A DNA stretch of 40,311 nt from a bacterium (GCA_030535355.1 JAUNIO010000023.1:1-40311); one strand, 5' to 3'; positions 17,488 through 25,848 are shown, counted from the stretch's first letter. Made by a program: numbers and translations. Notes: generated from the letters alone by a model not told the origin.

Positions 17488-17530
17488 GTAACAGTCAAAT
17501 ATGCTTAGTGCTGCGTTTTGCGGCACGTTA
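17488..17530. repeat. Module D intergenic repeat, copy 1
   Basis: This 43-base element shares about 38 positions with 21758-21800. Both contain GTCAAATA, GCTTAGT, GTTTTGCG and CACGTTA in the same order and spacing. It abuts the terminator of the gene at 17568. Confidence 0.75.
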
Positions 17531-17570
17531 ATATGTAAGCGCCAAACCTATGTTTGACGCTTACATATTA
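17528..17570 (-). terminator. Terminator after the small HTH-like gene
   Basis: TTAATATGTAAGCG and CGCTTACATATTA form a 13-base-pair stem with a 16-base loop. It overlaps the stop codon of the minus-strand gene and merges with the end of the module D repeat. Confidence 0.7.
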
Positions 17571-17930
17571 TTGCGGTAAAGAAAGTACGATATTCTTGAC
17601 GTCATCCTTAATCTGATTCATGCCTTCAAAACGCATTCCAGGGGTAACAGCTACCGGTTCGTCATCGGGATTGATGCGACTGACTACGGGCGGGCGCCCT
17701 CCTTCTACATTAGCAAAGGATACGTCACACTGTAAAACTCCTGCGGCCAGTTTATAGACAATGCAATAATCATCATAGGGGTTGCAGGGCAAATTACGCC
17801 CCCAAGCATCTTTCAAGCGTTCGGTAAGCTCCATAACCGACATGGGTTTATTCTCCGCTTCCATAATGAGACGGATAACCTCTACCACTGGAGTGTTATT
17901 ACTTACACCGCGCAAACCGGTTCCTACCAC
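17568..17930 (-). CDS. Small protein, possibly winged-helix (HARE-HTH-like)
   Basis: A GTG start is used with GAGGAGG eight bases upstream. The 120-residue protein has a helical N-terminal part (EVIRLIMEAENKPMSVMEL, then TERLKDAWGRNLP) whose pattern resembles HARE-HTH or other winged-helix domains that begin with a PMSVMEL-like helix. The C-terminal part is short and polar. Such domains bind DNA or RNA polymerase. The assignment is tentative and the gene stands alone between terminators. Confidence 0.7.
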   Translation of the reverse strand: MVGTGLRGVSNNTPVVEVIRLIMEAENKPMSVMELTERLKDAWGRNLPCNPYDDYCIVYKLAAGVLQCDVSFANVEGGRPPVVSRINPDDEPVAVTPGMRFEGMNQIKDDVKNIVLSLPQ

Positions 17931-18064
17931 TTTAAGCCTCCTCAGCAGACCTGCCTGTATCTGCGGCAGCGCCTAAGTTATAAATAACATAAAAGAATTG
18001 AGTTCTAGTATTTTCAAGTTAGTCCTGTTTTGCTCGTTTTTACTCTACAGACCAGCTTAAAAGC

Positions 18065-18094
18065 AAACAGAGCATCTTTGCAGATGCTCTGTTT
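18065..18094 (-). terminator. Terminator of the tRNA operon
   Basis: AAACAGAGCATCT and AGATGCTCTGTTT form a 13-base-pair stem with a four-base loop. On the minus strand it directly follows the CCA end of the last tRNA-Asp and runs into a T-rich stretch. Confidence 0.8.
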
Positions 18095-18171
18095 TGGCGG
18101 GAGCGACGGGATTTGAACCCGCGACCTCCGGCGTGACAGGCCAGCGCCCTAAACCACTAGGCCACGCCCCC
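18095..18171 (-). tRNA. tRNA-Asp (GUC), copy 1
   Basis: The acceptor arm GGGGGCG pairs with CGCTCCC (one G-U pair), with a G discriminator and encoded CCA. The anticodon loop CTGTCAC gives GUC. It is the last gene of the tRNA operon and is identical to copy 2. Confidence 0.95.
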
Positions 18172-18224
18172 ACCTAACGCCGACGGTTTTCACCGCCAGC
18201 GGTCACTTGTTCCTTTAACGGAGA

Positions 18225-18300
18225 TGGTGCCGCAGACCAGGGTTGAACTGGTGACCCTGCAATTTTCAGTCGCATGCTCTACCAACTGAGCTACCGCGGC
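18225..18300 (-). tRNA. tRNA-Phe (GAA), copy 1
   Basis: The acceptor arm GCCGCGG pairs with CTGCGGC, with an A discriminator and encoded CCA. The loop CTGAAAA gives anticodon GAA. Its 5' end directly abuts the T run of an internal terminator (18305-18332), so its expression may depend on readthrough. Confidence 0.95.
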
Positions 18301-18304
18301 AAAA

Positions 18305-18332
18305 AAATTCCCGCCGCCAAGGACGGGAATTT
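18305..18332 (-). terminator. Internal terminator between duplicated tRNA units
   Basis: On the minus strand AAATTCCCG, a ten-base loop and CGGGAATTT are followed by a T run that reaches position 18301. This has the form of a strong Rho-independent terminator placed after tRNA-Asp copy 2 and just before tRNA-Phe copy 1. Confidence 0.8.
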
Positions 18333-18408
18333 GGCGGGAGCGACGGGATTTGAACCCGCGACCTCCGGCGTGACAGGCCAGCGCCCTAAACCACTAGGCC
18401 ACGCCCCC
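18332..18408 (-). tRNA. tRNA-Asp (GUC), copy 2
   Basis: Same sequence as copy 1, including the encoded CCA and the 53-base spacer that separates it from tRNA-Phe. Anticodon loop CTGTCAC. Confidence 0.95.
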
Positions 18409-18461
18409 ACCTAACGCCGACGGTTTTCACCGCCAGCGGTCACTTGTTCCTTTAACGGAGA

Positions 18462-18537
18462 TGGTGCCGCAGACCAGGGTTGAACTGGTGACCCTGCAAT
18501 TTTCAGTCGCATGCTCTACCAACTGAGCTACCGCGGC
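18462..18537 (-). tRNA. tRNA-Phe (GAA), copy 2
   Basis: Same sequence as tRNA-Phe copy 1, anticodon GAA, CCA encoded. It follows tRNA-Asp copy 3 after seven bases, so it is processed from the polycistronic transcript. Confidence 0.95.
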
Positions 18538-18544
18538 AGATGCT

Positions 18545-18621
18545 TGGCGGGAGCGACGGGATTTGAACCCGCGACCTCCGGCGTGACAGGCCAGCGCCCT
18601 AAACCACTAGGCCACGCCCCC
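18545..18621 (-). tRNA. tRNA-Asp (GUC), copy 3
   Basis: The tRNA body matches copies 1 and 2, but its flanks differ after the 5' end. This marks it as the parent or an outlying copy next to the duplicated block. Confidence 0.95.
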
Positions 18622-18642
18622 ACTTAAGCAAATATATTCTCC

Positions 18643-18718
18643 TGGTGGGCGGAACAGGACTCGAACCTGAGACCCCCTGCATGTGACGCAGGTGCTCTAC
18701 CAACTGAGCTACCCGCCC
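18643..18718 (-). tRNA. tRNA-Val (CAC)
   Basis: The acceptor arm GGGCGGG pairs with TCCGCCC, with an A discriminator and encoded CCA. The loop GTCACAT between CCTGC and GCAGG gives anticodon CAC, which reads GUG. It is the first gene of the tRNA operon, 14 bases from the promoter -10 element. Confidence 0.93.
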
Positions 18719-18731
18719 TCGGAACGGTGAT

Positions 18732-18760
18732 ATTATACGAATTCAGCTTGTTTGTGTCAA
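18732..18760 (-). promoter_or_regulatory. Consensus sigma-70 promoter of the tRNA operon
   Basis: On the minus strand TTGACA and TATAAT are separated by 17 bases, a perfect consensus promoter. Transcription would begin about seven bases before the first tRNA (Val). This strength is typical for stable-RNA genes. Confidence 0.9.
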
Positions 18761-18802
18761 GAGGTAAATAAATTATTTACTTAGTGTTTACAACATTCTA
18801 AT

Positions 18803-19513
18803 CTAATCGAACGCTCCAAAAAGACTCAGAGCGGCTAGCGCGGCAGTTTCTACACGCAGAATACGGGTTCCCAGCCCAGCTTTTTGCACTCCACACTCTT
18901 GAGCTAAAGCTGCTTCGCTCTGAGAAAAACCGCCCTCTGGTCCCACAAACAGCGACCAGACATCACTGCTAGCAATCTCCGCCTGCTTTAGCTTAACAGC
19001 ACCGGGCAGAAAAATCACCGCCCGTCCCGGGGCACAGCGCACAGCCTCACCAAAGCTCAGCGGCTCAGCTACTGCAGGAACCAGCACACGGCCCGACTGC
19101 GCTGCGGCACTTTCGGCCAAACGCTGCCAGCGCTCCAAGCGCTCGCGGCCCACCGAACGCATTACCGTAAAGTCTGTCAGCATAGGCACTATTCGCGCCA
19201 CGCCCAGTTCCGTGGCCTTTTCTACCGCCCAATCAAAGCGCTCGCCTTTCACTGCTGCCAAATATAGGTTAAGCTGACGCGGAAGTTCCACCTGCGGCCA
19301 GCGCCGCTCTTGTACTGTTCCCCACGCCCGGCGCTCCTGTGCGCTCCAGTGCAGCAGCGCTAAGCACTCTACGCCTGTACCGTCAAAAGCCAGGAACTCC
19401 TGAGCGTCTCTGAGCCGCATAACCCGCATTAGATGATTAGTCACACTGTCGGAAAGAGTGAACTCTCCAGCTTCAGGCAGAGGATCAGCAATATAAACCC
19501 TGGTCAATCTCAC
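18803..19513 (-). CDS. rsmE: 16S rRNA (uracil-1498 N3) methyltransferase RsmE
   Basis: The 236-residue protein matches RsmE: HLMRVMRLRDAQEFLAFDG in the PUA-like N-terminal domain, EKATELGV and AQSGR in the middle, and the SPOUT knot signature FVGPEGGFSQSE followed by LGTRILRVETAALAAL. It methylates 16S rRNA in the 30S subunit using S-adenosylmethionine. It overlaps the end of prmA by four bases, the usual prmA-rsmE order. Confidence 0.96.
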   Translation of the reverse strand: MRLTRVYIADPLPEAGEFTLSDSVTNHLMRVMRLRDAQEFLAFDGTGVECLALLHWSAQERRAWGTVQERRWPQVELPRQLNLYLAAVKGERFDWAVEKATELGVARIVPMLTDFTVMRSVGRERLERWQRLAESAAAQSGRVLVPAVAEPLSFGEAVRCAPGRAVIFLPGAVKLKQAEIASSDVWSLFVGPEGGFSQSEAALAQECGVQKAGLGTRILRVETAALAALSLFGAFD

Positions 19514-20412
19514 TGCCTAACCATCCGCAAACTGACCCATTCATCTTCGGCAATTTCTTTTTCCAGAACAAATCCCTGGCCATGCAAGGCCCCTAGTACT
19601 TCATTCCGTCTAAAATCTATAATGCCGCTGACAATCAAACGCCCCCCCTTGGCCACCGCGCGGGCATACTCTTCCGCCAAGGCGACATGCACAGCTGCAA
19701 CTATATTGGCCAGCACCAAATCGTATTCGCCTTCTGGTACACCATCATATTCCTGTACCGCAATTTTCTCCGTTTCACCATTGCGCCCAACATTTTCTTG
19801 AGCTGTGCGCACGGCTACGGAATCATTGTCTGACGCCAATACATGATCAGCCCCTAATTTAGCGGCCGCAATCGCTAAAATTCCCGATCCTGTGCCTACG
19901 TCTAAAACTTGAGAAACTTTATTTTCCAAAAGATACTCTTCCAGCAGCAAAAGGCAGCTAGAAGTACTGCCATGCAGCCCCGTGCCAAAAGCCATGCCCG
20001 GGTCCATTAGGATAACATGCTGCCCCGGTTTCGCCTGGTACTCTTCCCACGATGGGCAAATTACCAGCGTTTTTCCCCAAGGGCGAACATGGTAATCCTG
20101 TTTCCAGCAATTCGCCCAATCCTCATCCTTGACAGAACTGCGAACATCAACAGATATCCCCAAGGGTAAAAGCGCATCTTTAAGCGAAGCCAGGCGAATT
20201 TCCCAGCCCGATTCGCAGGGAAGATAGCACACCCACACCAGCTGCGGATCATCGCTCTCCACGACCCATCCACTGAAACGCCGCTCGATCAGCATATCGT
20301 AAAGCATATCTTCCTGATCAGGCCGGGCGGTCAGGGCAATGGCCAGCCAATTAAGGCTTTGCGTGTTATCTTCCAAAAATGGCGTTTTTGAGTTTTTCAA
20401 ACCAGCCTCCAC
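19510..20412 (-). CDS. prmA: Ribosomal protein L11 methyltransferase PrmA
   Basis: The 300-residue form shows the PrmA pattern: DPGMAFGTGLHGSTSSCLLL, VLDVGTGSGILAIAAAKLGA (SAM-binding motif I) and DLVLANIVAAVHVALAEEYA. It trimethylates ribosomal protein L11. The GTG start at 20412 overlaps dnaJ by 47 bases. A TTG at 20400 with GGAGG about six bases upstream is an equally good start, so the first four residues are uncertain. Translation is likely coupled to dnaJ. Confidence 0.95.
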   Translation of the reverse strand: MEAGLKNSKTPFLEDNTQSLNWLAIALTARPDQEDMLYDMLIERRFSGWVVESDDPQLVWVCYLPCESGWEIRLASLKDALLPLGISVDVRSSVKDEDWANCWKQDYHVRPWGKTLVICPSWEEYQAKPGQHVILMDPGMAFGTGLHGSTSSCLLLLEEYLLENKVSQVLDVGTGSGILAIAAAKLGADHVLASDNDSVAVRTAQENVGRNGETEKIAVQEYDGVPEGEYDLVLANIVAAVHVALAEEYARAVAKGGRLIVSGIIDFRRNEVLGALHGQGFVLEKEIAEDEWVSLRMVRQ

Positions 20413-21490
20413 CTTTTTCCTCAGCTTCCTGCGATCCCGCTTCTGCGAATTCTTTCAGCAGCTCTTTTTGTTTATTATTGAGTTTAGTAGGTACCATCAC
20501 AGCTACAAAGACATACAAATCTCCAGACCCCTTGCGGCCTAGTTTGGGCATACCCTTACCTTTTAGACGGAATTTGCTGCCTGTCTGCGTACCGGCCGGA
20601 ACTTTAATCTGCTCGGTAGTGCCATCGATGAGATCCATTTCCACATCGGCGCCCAAAGCAGCCTGGGTAAAGGTCAGCTTGCGCCAGGCAATTAAATCAT
20701 CACCATCGCGATCAAAGCCGCTTCCCTCTGCATTTACGCGCACCACAACCAACAAATCGCCGGAAGGCCCTCCCAGCTGCCCAGGTTCCCCTTTTCCGCC
20801 CACGCGCAGAGTTGTCCCATCGTCAATTCCCGCAGGAATGCTCACTTCCAGGTGTTTTTCGTTTTCGACAATTCCCTGGCCATGGCATTCAGGGCAAGGT
20901 TTCTTCACATTTTTTCCTACGCCGCGGCAAGCCGAACAAGTGACCGTCTGCACCACCGTACCGAAGCCGATATTGATCTGACGGTTGACCTGCCCCGTGC
21001 CATGGCACTGGGCACAGGTTTCCACCCCATCAGGTTCTGTGCTCAGCTTGCCCTGACAGGTTAAGCACACCTCTTCCACGCTGTACTTAACTTCACGCTT
21101 AACGCCGGTAAAGGCATCGGACAGTGAGATTTCCAGCATAACCCGGATATCGCGCCCCCGCGTAGGACGAGGCCCGCGGGAAGAAGCACCGCCGCCAAAG
21201 AAACTGTCGAATATATCTCCAAAGGGAAATCCGCCAAAGCCGCCCATATCAGATCCGCCCATATCGCCATTCTGACCGGGAGCAGCGCCGAAGCGATCAT
21301 AATAGCTGCGCTTATCTGGGTCACTGAGCACTCCATATGCTTCATTGATAGCGCCCATCTTCTTTTCAGCCTGAGCCTTATCGGGAGCTACATCGGGATG
21401 ATTTTCTCTTACTAAACGCTTATAAGCCTTTTTGATATCGGCCTGACTGGCCTCGCGCGATACGCCTAAAACTTCATAATAATCAGCCAT
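20366..21490 (-). CDS. dnaJ: Co-chaperone DnaJ
   Basis: The start at MADYYEVLGV gives 374 residues. The J domain carries the HPD motif (ENHPDVAPDKA), a Gly/Phe-rich region follows (about 75-115), and a zinc domain has four CxxC motifs: CLTCQGKL, CAQCHGTG, CSACRGVG and CPECHGQG. The first lacks the final Gly of the usual CxxCxGxG pattern. It stimulates DnaK ATPase and delivers clients. AGGAG lies 12 bases before the ATG, somewhat distant. It is followed by prmA and rsmE, but is separated from dnaK by a repeat-filled gap of about 480 bases. Confidence 0.97.
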   Translation of the reverse strand: MADYYEVLGVSREASQADIKKAYKRLVRENHPDVAPDKAQAEKKMGAINEAYGVLSDPDKRSYYDRFGAAPGQNGDMGGSDMGGFGGFPFGDIFDSFFGGGASSRGPRPTRGRDIRVMLEISLSDAFTGVKREVKYSVEEVCLTCQGKLSTEPDGVETCAQCHGTGQVNRQINIGFGTVVQTVTCSACRGVGKNVKKPCPECHGQGIVENEKHLEVSIPAGIDDGTTLRVGGKGEPGQLGGPSGDLLVVVRVNAEGSGFDRDGDDLIAWRKLTFTQAALGADVEMDLIDGTTEQIKVPAGTQTGSKFRLKGKGMPKLGRKGSGDLYVFVAVMVPTKLNNKQKELLKEFAEAGSQEAEEKGGGWFEKLKNAIFGR

Positions 21491-21570
21491 AGCTAATCGC
21501 AACTCCTATATACTGCATTATTGAATTATCAATGCCCAATAGTTATGGTCGCTGACATTGATAATATCGC

Positions 21571-21630
21571 TCATCTACAATTTCCGATACGTTCATGTCA
21601 GCGTACAAAACAGCATACAACATATGCTAG
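21571..21630. repeat. Module B repeat, degenerate copy
   Basis: TCATCTACAATTTCCGATACG and the following GCGTACA and CATACAACATATGCTA segments align with module B at 21680-21754 with several substitutions. It is the first of two module B copies in the dnaK-dnaJ gap. Confidence 0.6.
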
Positions 21631-21641
21631 TTCTCAATACC

Positions 21642-21675
21642 CCCATGTCATTTAGTCTAGATTTGCTGACATGGG
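21642..21675. repeat. Module A palindromic repeat in the dnaK-dnaJ gap
   Basis: CCCATGTCA and TGACATGGG form a nine-base-pair stem around a 16-base loop beginning TTTAGTCTAG. The core ATGTCATTTAGT matches the copies at 27051-27082 and 36803-36836, while both stem ends changed from CCAATG/CATTGG to CCCATG/CATGGG and still pair. Confidence 0.75.
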
Positions 21676-21679
21676 AGAG

Positions 21680-21754
21680 GTTGACTCATGTACAATTTTC
21701 GCTACGTTCCTAACCGCGTACACGTTGCACATAACACACGCTAAACCTCGATTA
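21680..21754. repeat. Module B repeat, copy in the dnaK-dnaJ gap
   Basis: Begins GTTGACTCATGTACAATT and ends GCTAAACCTCGATT, matching 36841-36914 in order and spacing. As there, it directly follows a module A palindrome. Confidence 0.75.
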
Positions 21755-21757
21755 TCC

Positions 21758-21800
21758 GTAACTGTCAAATACGCTTAGTACTGTGTTTTGCGACACGTTA
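21758..21800. repeat. Module D repeat, copy 2
   Basis: The 43-base partner of 17488-17530, here directly after module B. The middle sequence is GCTTAGTACTGTGTTTTGCG. Confidence 0.75.
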
Positions 21801-21885
21801 ACGTTTGCGTTGCAGCTAATTTAATGGTCAAGTTAACATCCAATTCTCCTACAGCTTTGGGCTTAACCTTCTGCCTTATAACGCC

Positions 21886-21925
21886 AAAAAAGTGCTTACC
21901 GCACGAAGCAGGCAGGCACTTTTTT
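21886..21925 (-). terminator. Terminator after dnaK
   Basis: AAAAAAGTGC and GCACTTTTTT flank a 20-base loop, 43 bases beyond the dnaK stop codon. The A/T runs allow action in both directions, though only the minus-strand transcript needs it here. Confidence 0.7.
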
Positions 21926-21968
21926 ATATATTCAGGCCGCCTTGCACCAAGCAGGGCGCACGGCTGAA

Positions 21969-23828
21969 TTATTCGTTAAACCAGCTGAACAGTTCTTCAT
22001 CTCCAGGTTCATCGACACTGCTAGTGATGGTGCCGGCCTCTTTCTGACCTCCAGCCTGAGCAGCACCGCCTGCGGGAACGTGACCAGTTTCCAAAGCATA
22101 GTAGGCATCGGTAGAGACAGAGAATAACAAATCGGAAAGAGATTTGGTATCCTTTTTAATTTTATCGACGTCCAAACTCTGCAAAGACATGCGCAGTTTA
22201 TCAATAGCTGAACGCAGCTGATGCTGCTGTTCAACGCTGATCTTTTCTCCCAAATCGCGCATGGTCTTTTCCGCAGTATCGAGCTCGATATTAGCTTTAT
22301 TGCGGGCTGTCGATTCTTCACGGCGGCGGCTGTCTTCTTCAGCATATACGGCAGCTTCTTTAACCATGTTGTCCACTTCGTCGCGAGACAGGTTAGTAGA
22401 GGACTGGATGACAATCTTCTGTTTATTGCCAGTCGCCATATCTTTAGCCGAAACGTTGACAATGCCGTTGGCGTCGATATCAAATGTAACTTCGATCTGA
22501 GGCACACCGCGCGGTGCGGGAGGAATGTTGCGCAGCTCAAAGCGGCCCAGCGATTTGTTGTGCGCCGCTAAATCGCGCTCACCCTGCAAGCAGTGGACTT
22601 CTACGACAGACTGGCCGTCAGCAGCCGTAGTAAAGATACGCGTTTTCGAGCACGGTATCTGACTGTTGCGCTCAATCAGCTTAGTAAATACGCCGCCGAC
22701 AGTTTCAATACCCAAAGACAGAGAGGTAACGTCGAGCAGCACCATGTCTTTTACTTCACCAGCCAGCACAGCGCCCTGCAAAGCGGCCCCCATGGAAACT
22801 ACTTTGTCGGGGTCCAAGTCGCGGGAAGGCTCGTTGCCGAAAAGATGGCGAACTTTGTCTTGGATTGCGGGCATACGCGTAGAACCGCCGACTAGCAAAA
22901 CCTTATTAATCTGGTGCTTTTGCAAGCCTGAATCCGTTAAAGCCTGTAAAGCAGGCCCTTCGCATCTATCTACCAAGTCAGACGTCAGTTCCTGGAATTT
23001 GGCACGGGTTAACTCCAAATCCAAGTGCTTAGGCCCGGTAGCGTCAGCAGCGATAAAAGGCAAATTGATGCGCGTAGAAGTCTCTGTAGAAAGGCGAATC
23101 TTACCATTCTCAGCTGCTTCTTTCAAACGCTGCATCGCCAAACGGTCCGTGCGCAAGTCAATGCCGTGCAGCCGTTTAAACTCTTCAGCCAGCCAGTCGA
23201 TAATGCGCTGGTCCCAGTCATCACCGCCCAAATGTGAGTCACCAGCGGTTGATTTAACTTCGACTACACCGCCGCCCAATTCTACGATGGAGACGTCGAA
23301 TGTTCCACCTCCTAAGTCCCAAACCAGCACTACTTCATTGGTATCTTCATTATTGAGACCGTAGGCTAAACACGAAGCTGTAGGCTCGTTGATAATGCGC
23401 AGGACTTCTAAACCAGCGATAGCGCCAGCGTCTTTAGTAGCCTGGCGTTCAGAGTCGGAAAAATATGCGGGTACAGTAATAACGGCTTTTTCAATGGGGA
23501 AGCCCAAATAAGCTTCAGCGTCGGCTTTAACTTTCTGCAGAATCATAGCCGAGATTTCCTGAGGGCTATAAGTTTTATCGTCGATAGAGACTTTATGGTC
23601 GCTTCCCATATAGCGCTTAATCGAACTTACGGTACGATCAGGATTAGAAACAGCCTGACGTTTAGCCACAGCGCCGACTAAGCGTTCGCCGGTTTTAGAA
23701 AAACCTACAACTGACGGGAACAGAAAATCTCCTTCTGCACTGGGGATAACAACAGGGCTGCCACCCTCAACAATGGATACTACAGAGTTAGTAGTACCAA
23801 GGTCTATTCCAACGATCTTTCCGTTCAT
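21969..23828 (-). CDS. dnaK: Chaperone DnaK (Hsp70)
   Basis: The start [15 protein letters not shown] gives 619 residues with GGAGG upstream. The ATPase domain shows [29 protein letters not shown] and [14 protein letters not shown]; the linker is [14 protein letters not shown], and the substrate domain contains [20 protein letters not shown]. The C-terminus ends in an acidic, aromatic tail (ELFSWFNE) rather than a KK- or EEVD-type end. It is the central ATP-dependent folding chaperone. It lies 180 bases after grpE, with a terminator after it. Confidence 0.98.
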   Translation of the reverse strand: MNGKIVGIDLGTTNSVVSIVEGGSPVVIPSAEGDFLFPSVVGFSKTGERLVGAVAKRQAVSNPDRTVSSIKRYMGSDHKVSIDDKTYSPQEISAMILQKVKADAEAYLGFPIEKAVITVPAYFSDSERQATKDAGAIAGLEVLRIINEPTASCLAYGLNNEDTNEVVLVWDLGGGTFDVSIVELGGGVVEVKSTAGDSHLGGDDWDQRIIDWLAEEFKRLHGIDLRTDRLAMQRLKEAAENGKIRLSTETSTRINLPFIAADATGPKHLDLELTRAKFQELTSDLVDRCEGPALQALTDSGLQKHQINKVLLVGGSTRMPAIQDKVRHLFGNEPSRDLDPDKVVSMGAALQGAVLAGEVKDMVLLDVTSLSLGIETVGGVFTKLIERNSQIPCSKTRIFTTAADGQSVVEVHCLQGERDLAAHNKSLGRFELRNIPPAPRGVPQIEVTFDIDANGIVNVSAKDMATGNKQKIVIQSSTNLSRDEVDNMVKEAAVYAEEDSRRREESTARNKANIELDTAEKTMRDLGEKISVEQQHQLRSAIDKLRMSLQSLDVDKIKKDTKSLSDLLFSVSTDAYYALETGHVPAGGAAQAGGQKEAGTITSSVDEPGDEELFSWFNE

Positions 23829-24009
23829 GCCGTTTCTAACCTCCGCACGGAATATAGCTTTGCGAAAATACAGCGACGCTGAGCAGCACCGCAACGATAA
23901 CTAAACATAACAGTTTATAAAAGTTACTTGCACAGTTACTTGCAAATTTTGGTACGTAATCTTCGCTTTTTCAAAAGTAATTCCTGTTTAAAATAGACAC
24001 TACTGTACG

Positions 24010-25674
24010 TTATTTTACAGGACAGGCCACCTGAACCATCGTAGCCCGCAACAGCTTATCATTGAGCAAATAACCACGGCGCAGGTCTGTAACTACGTAA
24101 TCTTCTGGCACCTCATCGGTGGGTACCTGACCCATAGCCTGATGCAGATTGGGATTGAAAAGCTGCCCCTTGGCTTCAATAGGCTGCAGACCTTCGGTCA
24201 TACAGGCATCGAGAAGCTGCTTATGAATATTGCTCAGTCCTTCTACGACGGAAGCGACATCGACAAAGGACGATGAGGCCGACAAAGCGCTGTCAAAGCT
24301 ATCCAGAATCGGCAGAAGTTTATTAAACAAAGATTCCCGGGCTTTTTGCAGATGTATGGCTACATCTTTAGCTTGGCGCTGACGTATGTTGATCACATCC
24401 TGAGCGACTTTATCGTAACGCGCCTCAGCCTCTGCCAGCGATTCCCGCGTTTTTACCAGCAGCTCTTCCTTAATTTCCAGCTGTTTGCGCAGCATAAAAC
24501 TTCCGGCCTCGTGGGCAGCTCCCCCTTCAGCTTCTGCGTCAGATCTCAGAGGCATCTGGCCGCTGGTAACCATCTGCATGAATTCGGAAGATTTATCGAG
24601 AACTACATCGCGCAGGCGTTTCTCATAACGATCGCGCATCTGAATATTCGCCTGCTGCTGTTTTTGCCAATTTTCGAGAAGGACCTGAGCGGCCATACGG
24701 TACAGCCCAACCAAATCGCTGGCCTGATAACCGGCTAATTCCAATTTTCTCAAGCGGGGCTTCATATATTCCAGGCTATCAACGGCATTAACGATATTAC
24801 TCAGCTGTTCCAGCTCGGTCTGCATTTTTTTAGTTTCGTGAGCATCGCTCTGAGTTGCTGAAGGCGCAGCATTTGCCGGCTGAGCAGCACTGGGTTTACC
24901 CTGGTCGCTGGCTGCAGAAGATTCGGCGTCCTCGCCTTCCAAATGCAGAGGAGCTGCGAAACCGCCGACTATACAAGCCAAGGGATGCGATTCGTTGTTA
25001 TTGCTTTCCGTAATAAGCGTCGGGGCCAGCAGATCGTCCGCTGCTCCGTCATCATCAGCCATACAGGGAGCACCTAATAATACGAAGCCGTCGTCGCCCG
25101 AAGGCACTGAAGGAGCCGCAGGAGCCGCTTCCACCGATGCGCCTGCCGAGTCAGGTGTCCCAGCAGATGCTTCTGCCGTAGAAGTGTCATCTTTAGCTGG
25201 CAGAGAATTAAGCGCAAGAGCAGAAGGCGTAGCTTCAGCCAGGCCGTTCTTCGGTAACTGTCTAGGCAGAGGAGCAGAAGCTGCGTTCAGCTCAGTGGCT
25301 TCCCCAACAGCACTGCCCGAAAAATGCGACTTATCTTCTGATCGCAAGCCGTTATCTGCGGACACGGGTTCAGCAGTTATCCCCGATATAGAATTGACAG
25401 GCACCGAAGCAGGGGCAGACGCCGCATGAGCTTCGGGATTGCCCTTAGCCGCATTCGCTGCTGCAGCTAAGCTAACGCTGTTATCCGAACTCATCCAAGA
25501 GGGCAGTTTAGGACGGGATTTCGTTTTGCCAATCTGTGAGTTTTCTGCCGGGCCAGCAACCGCGTCGCCAGAATTTACGCTTTCAATGGCAGACATTGCT
25601 TCCTGAGCAGTCAGCACTTGCTCTGCCTGCTGTTCTTGACTGGCACTATTGTGGCCGTTCTGATTTTTTGACAT
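24010..25674 (-). CDS. grpE: Very long GrpE-family nucleotide exchange factor
   Basis: The C-terminal 130 residues are a GrpE domain: the long helix ends in LFNKLLPILDSFDSALSA, and the beta domain has QLFNPNLHQAMGQVP, then RRGYLLNDKLLRATMVQVA. Usual GrpE proteins have about 200 residues; this one has 554. Residues 1-275 are Ala, Ser and Pro-rich and probably disordered, and residues 280-420 are helical with coiled-coil character. GrpE releases ADP from DnaK and acts as a thermosensor dimer. AAGGAAA precedes the ATG, and a candidate promoter lies at 25758-25785. Confidence 0.9.
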   Translation of the reverse strand: MSKNQNGHNSASQEQQAEQVLTAQEAMSAIESVNSGDAVAGPAENSQIGKTKSRPKLPSWMSSDNSVSLAAAANAAKGNPEAHAASAPASVPVNSISGITAEPVSADNGLRSEDKSHFSGSAVGEATELNAASAPLPRQLPKNGLAEATPSALALNSLPAKDDTSTAEASAGTPDSAGASVEAAPAAPSVPSGDDGFVLLGAPCMADDDGAADDLLAPTLITESNNNESHPLACIVGGFAAPLHLEGEDAESSAASDQGKPSAAQPANAAPSATQSDAHETKKMQTELEQLSNIVNAVDSLEYMKPRLRKLELAGYQASDLVGLYRMAAQVLLENWQKQQQANIQMRDRYEKRLRDVVLDKSSEFMQMVTSGQMPLRSDAEAEGGAAHEAGSFMLRKQLEIKEELLVKTRESLAEAEARYDKVAQDVINIRQRQAKDVAIHLQKARESLFNKLLPILDSFDSALSASSSFVDVASVVEGLSNIHKQLLDACMTEGLQPIEAKGQLFNPNLHQAMGQVPTDEVPEDYVVTDLRRGYLLNDKLLRATMVQVACPVK

Positions 25675-25757
25675 AACCGTTTCCTTCCGCTTTCATTCCG
25701 CGCCCCTGCGCTCTCGAGTGCTTTATATAGTTCGCTCTTAAACTAATATAAACCTAC

Positions 25758-25785
25758 ATGATACCATTTTTTCAAAGCAATTCAA
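25758..25785 (-). promoter_or_regulatory. Candidate promoter for grpE
   Basis: On the minus strand TTGAAT and TATCAT are separated by 16 bases, about 85 bases before grpE. No CIRCE element (TTAGCACTC-N9-GAGTGCTAA) is complete nearby; only a lone GAGTGCT half occurs at about 25718. Confidence 0.5.
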
Positions 25786-25848
25786 GGGGAAAGAAAGTGT
25801 ATATTATACTTACGCATGGCCGTGAAGGTGAGCCAGGATATTCACTAT

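Larger units (their letters stand above)
18095..18537. repeat. Tandem duplication of a 206-base tRNA-Phe/tRNA-Asp unit
   Basis: Positions 18095-18300 and 18332-18537 appear identical by eye over 206 bases, covering both tRNAs and the 53-base spacer. The 31 bases between them hold the internal terminator. Identity of the spacer as well as the tRNAs points to a recent duplication or ongoing gene conversion. Confidence 0.9.

Noticed and set aside
20379-20981. A 200-codon plus-strand frame over dnaJ
   Set aside because: Shadow of dnaJ; the sequence is low-complexity Ser/Pro-rich and the opposite strand encodes a certain DnaJ.
25700-25740. Possible CIRCE element upstream of grpE
   Set aside because: Only one half (GAGTGCT) is present; the matching TTAGCACTC at the required nine-base distance is missing.
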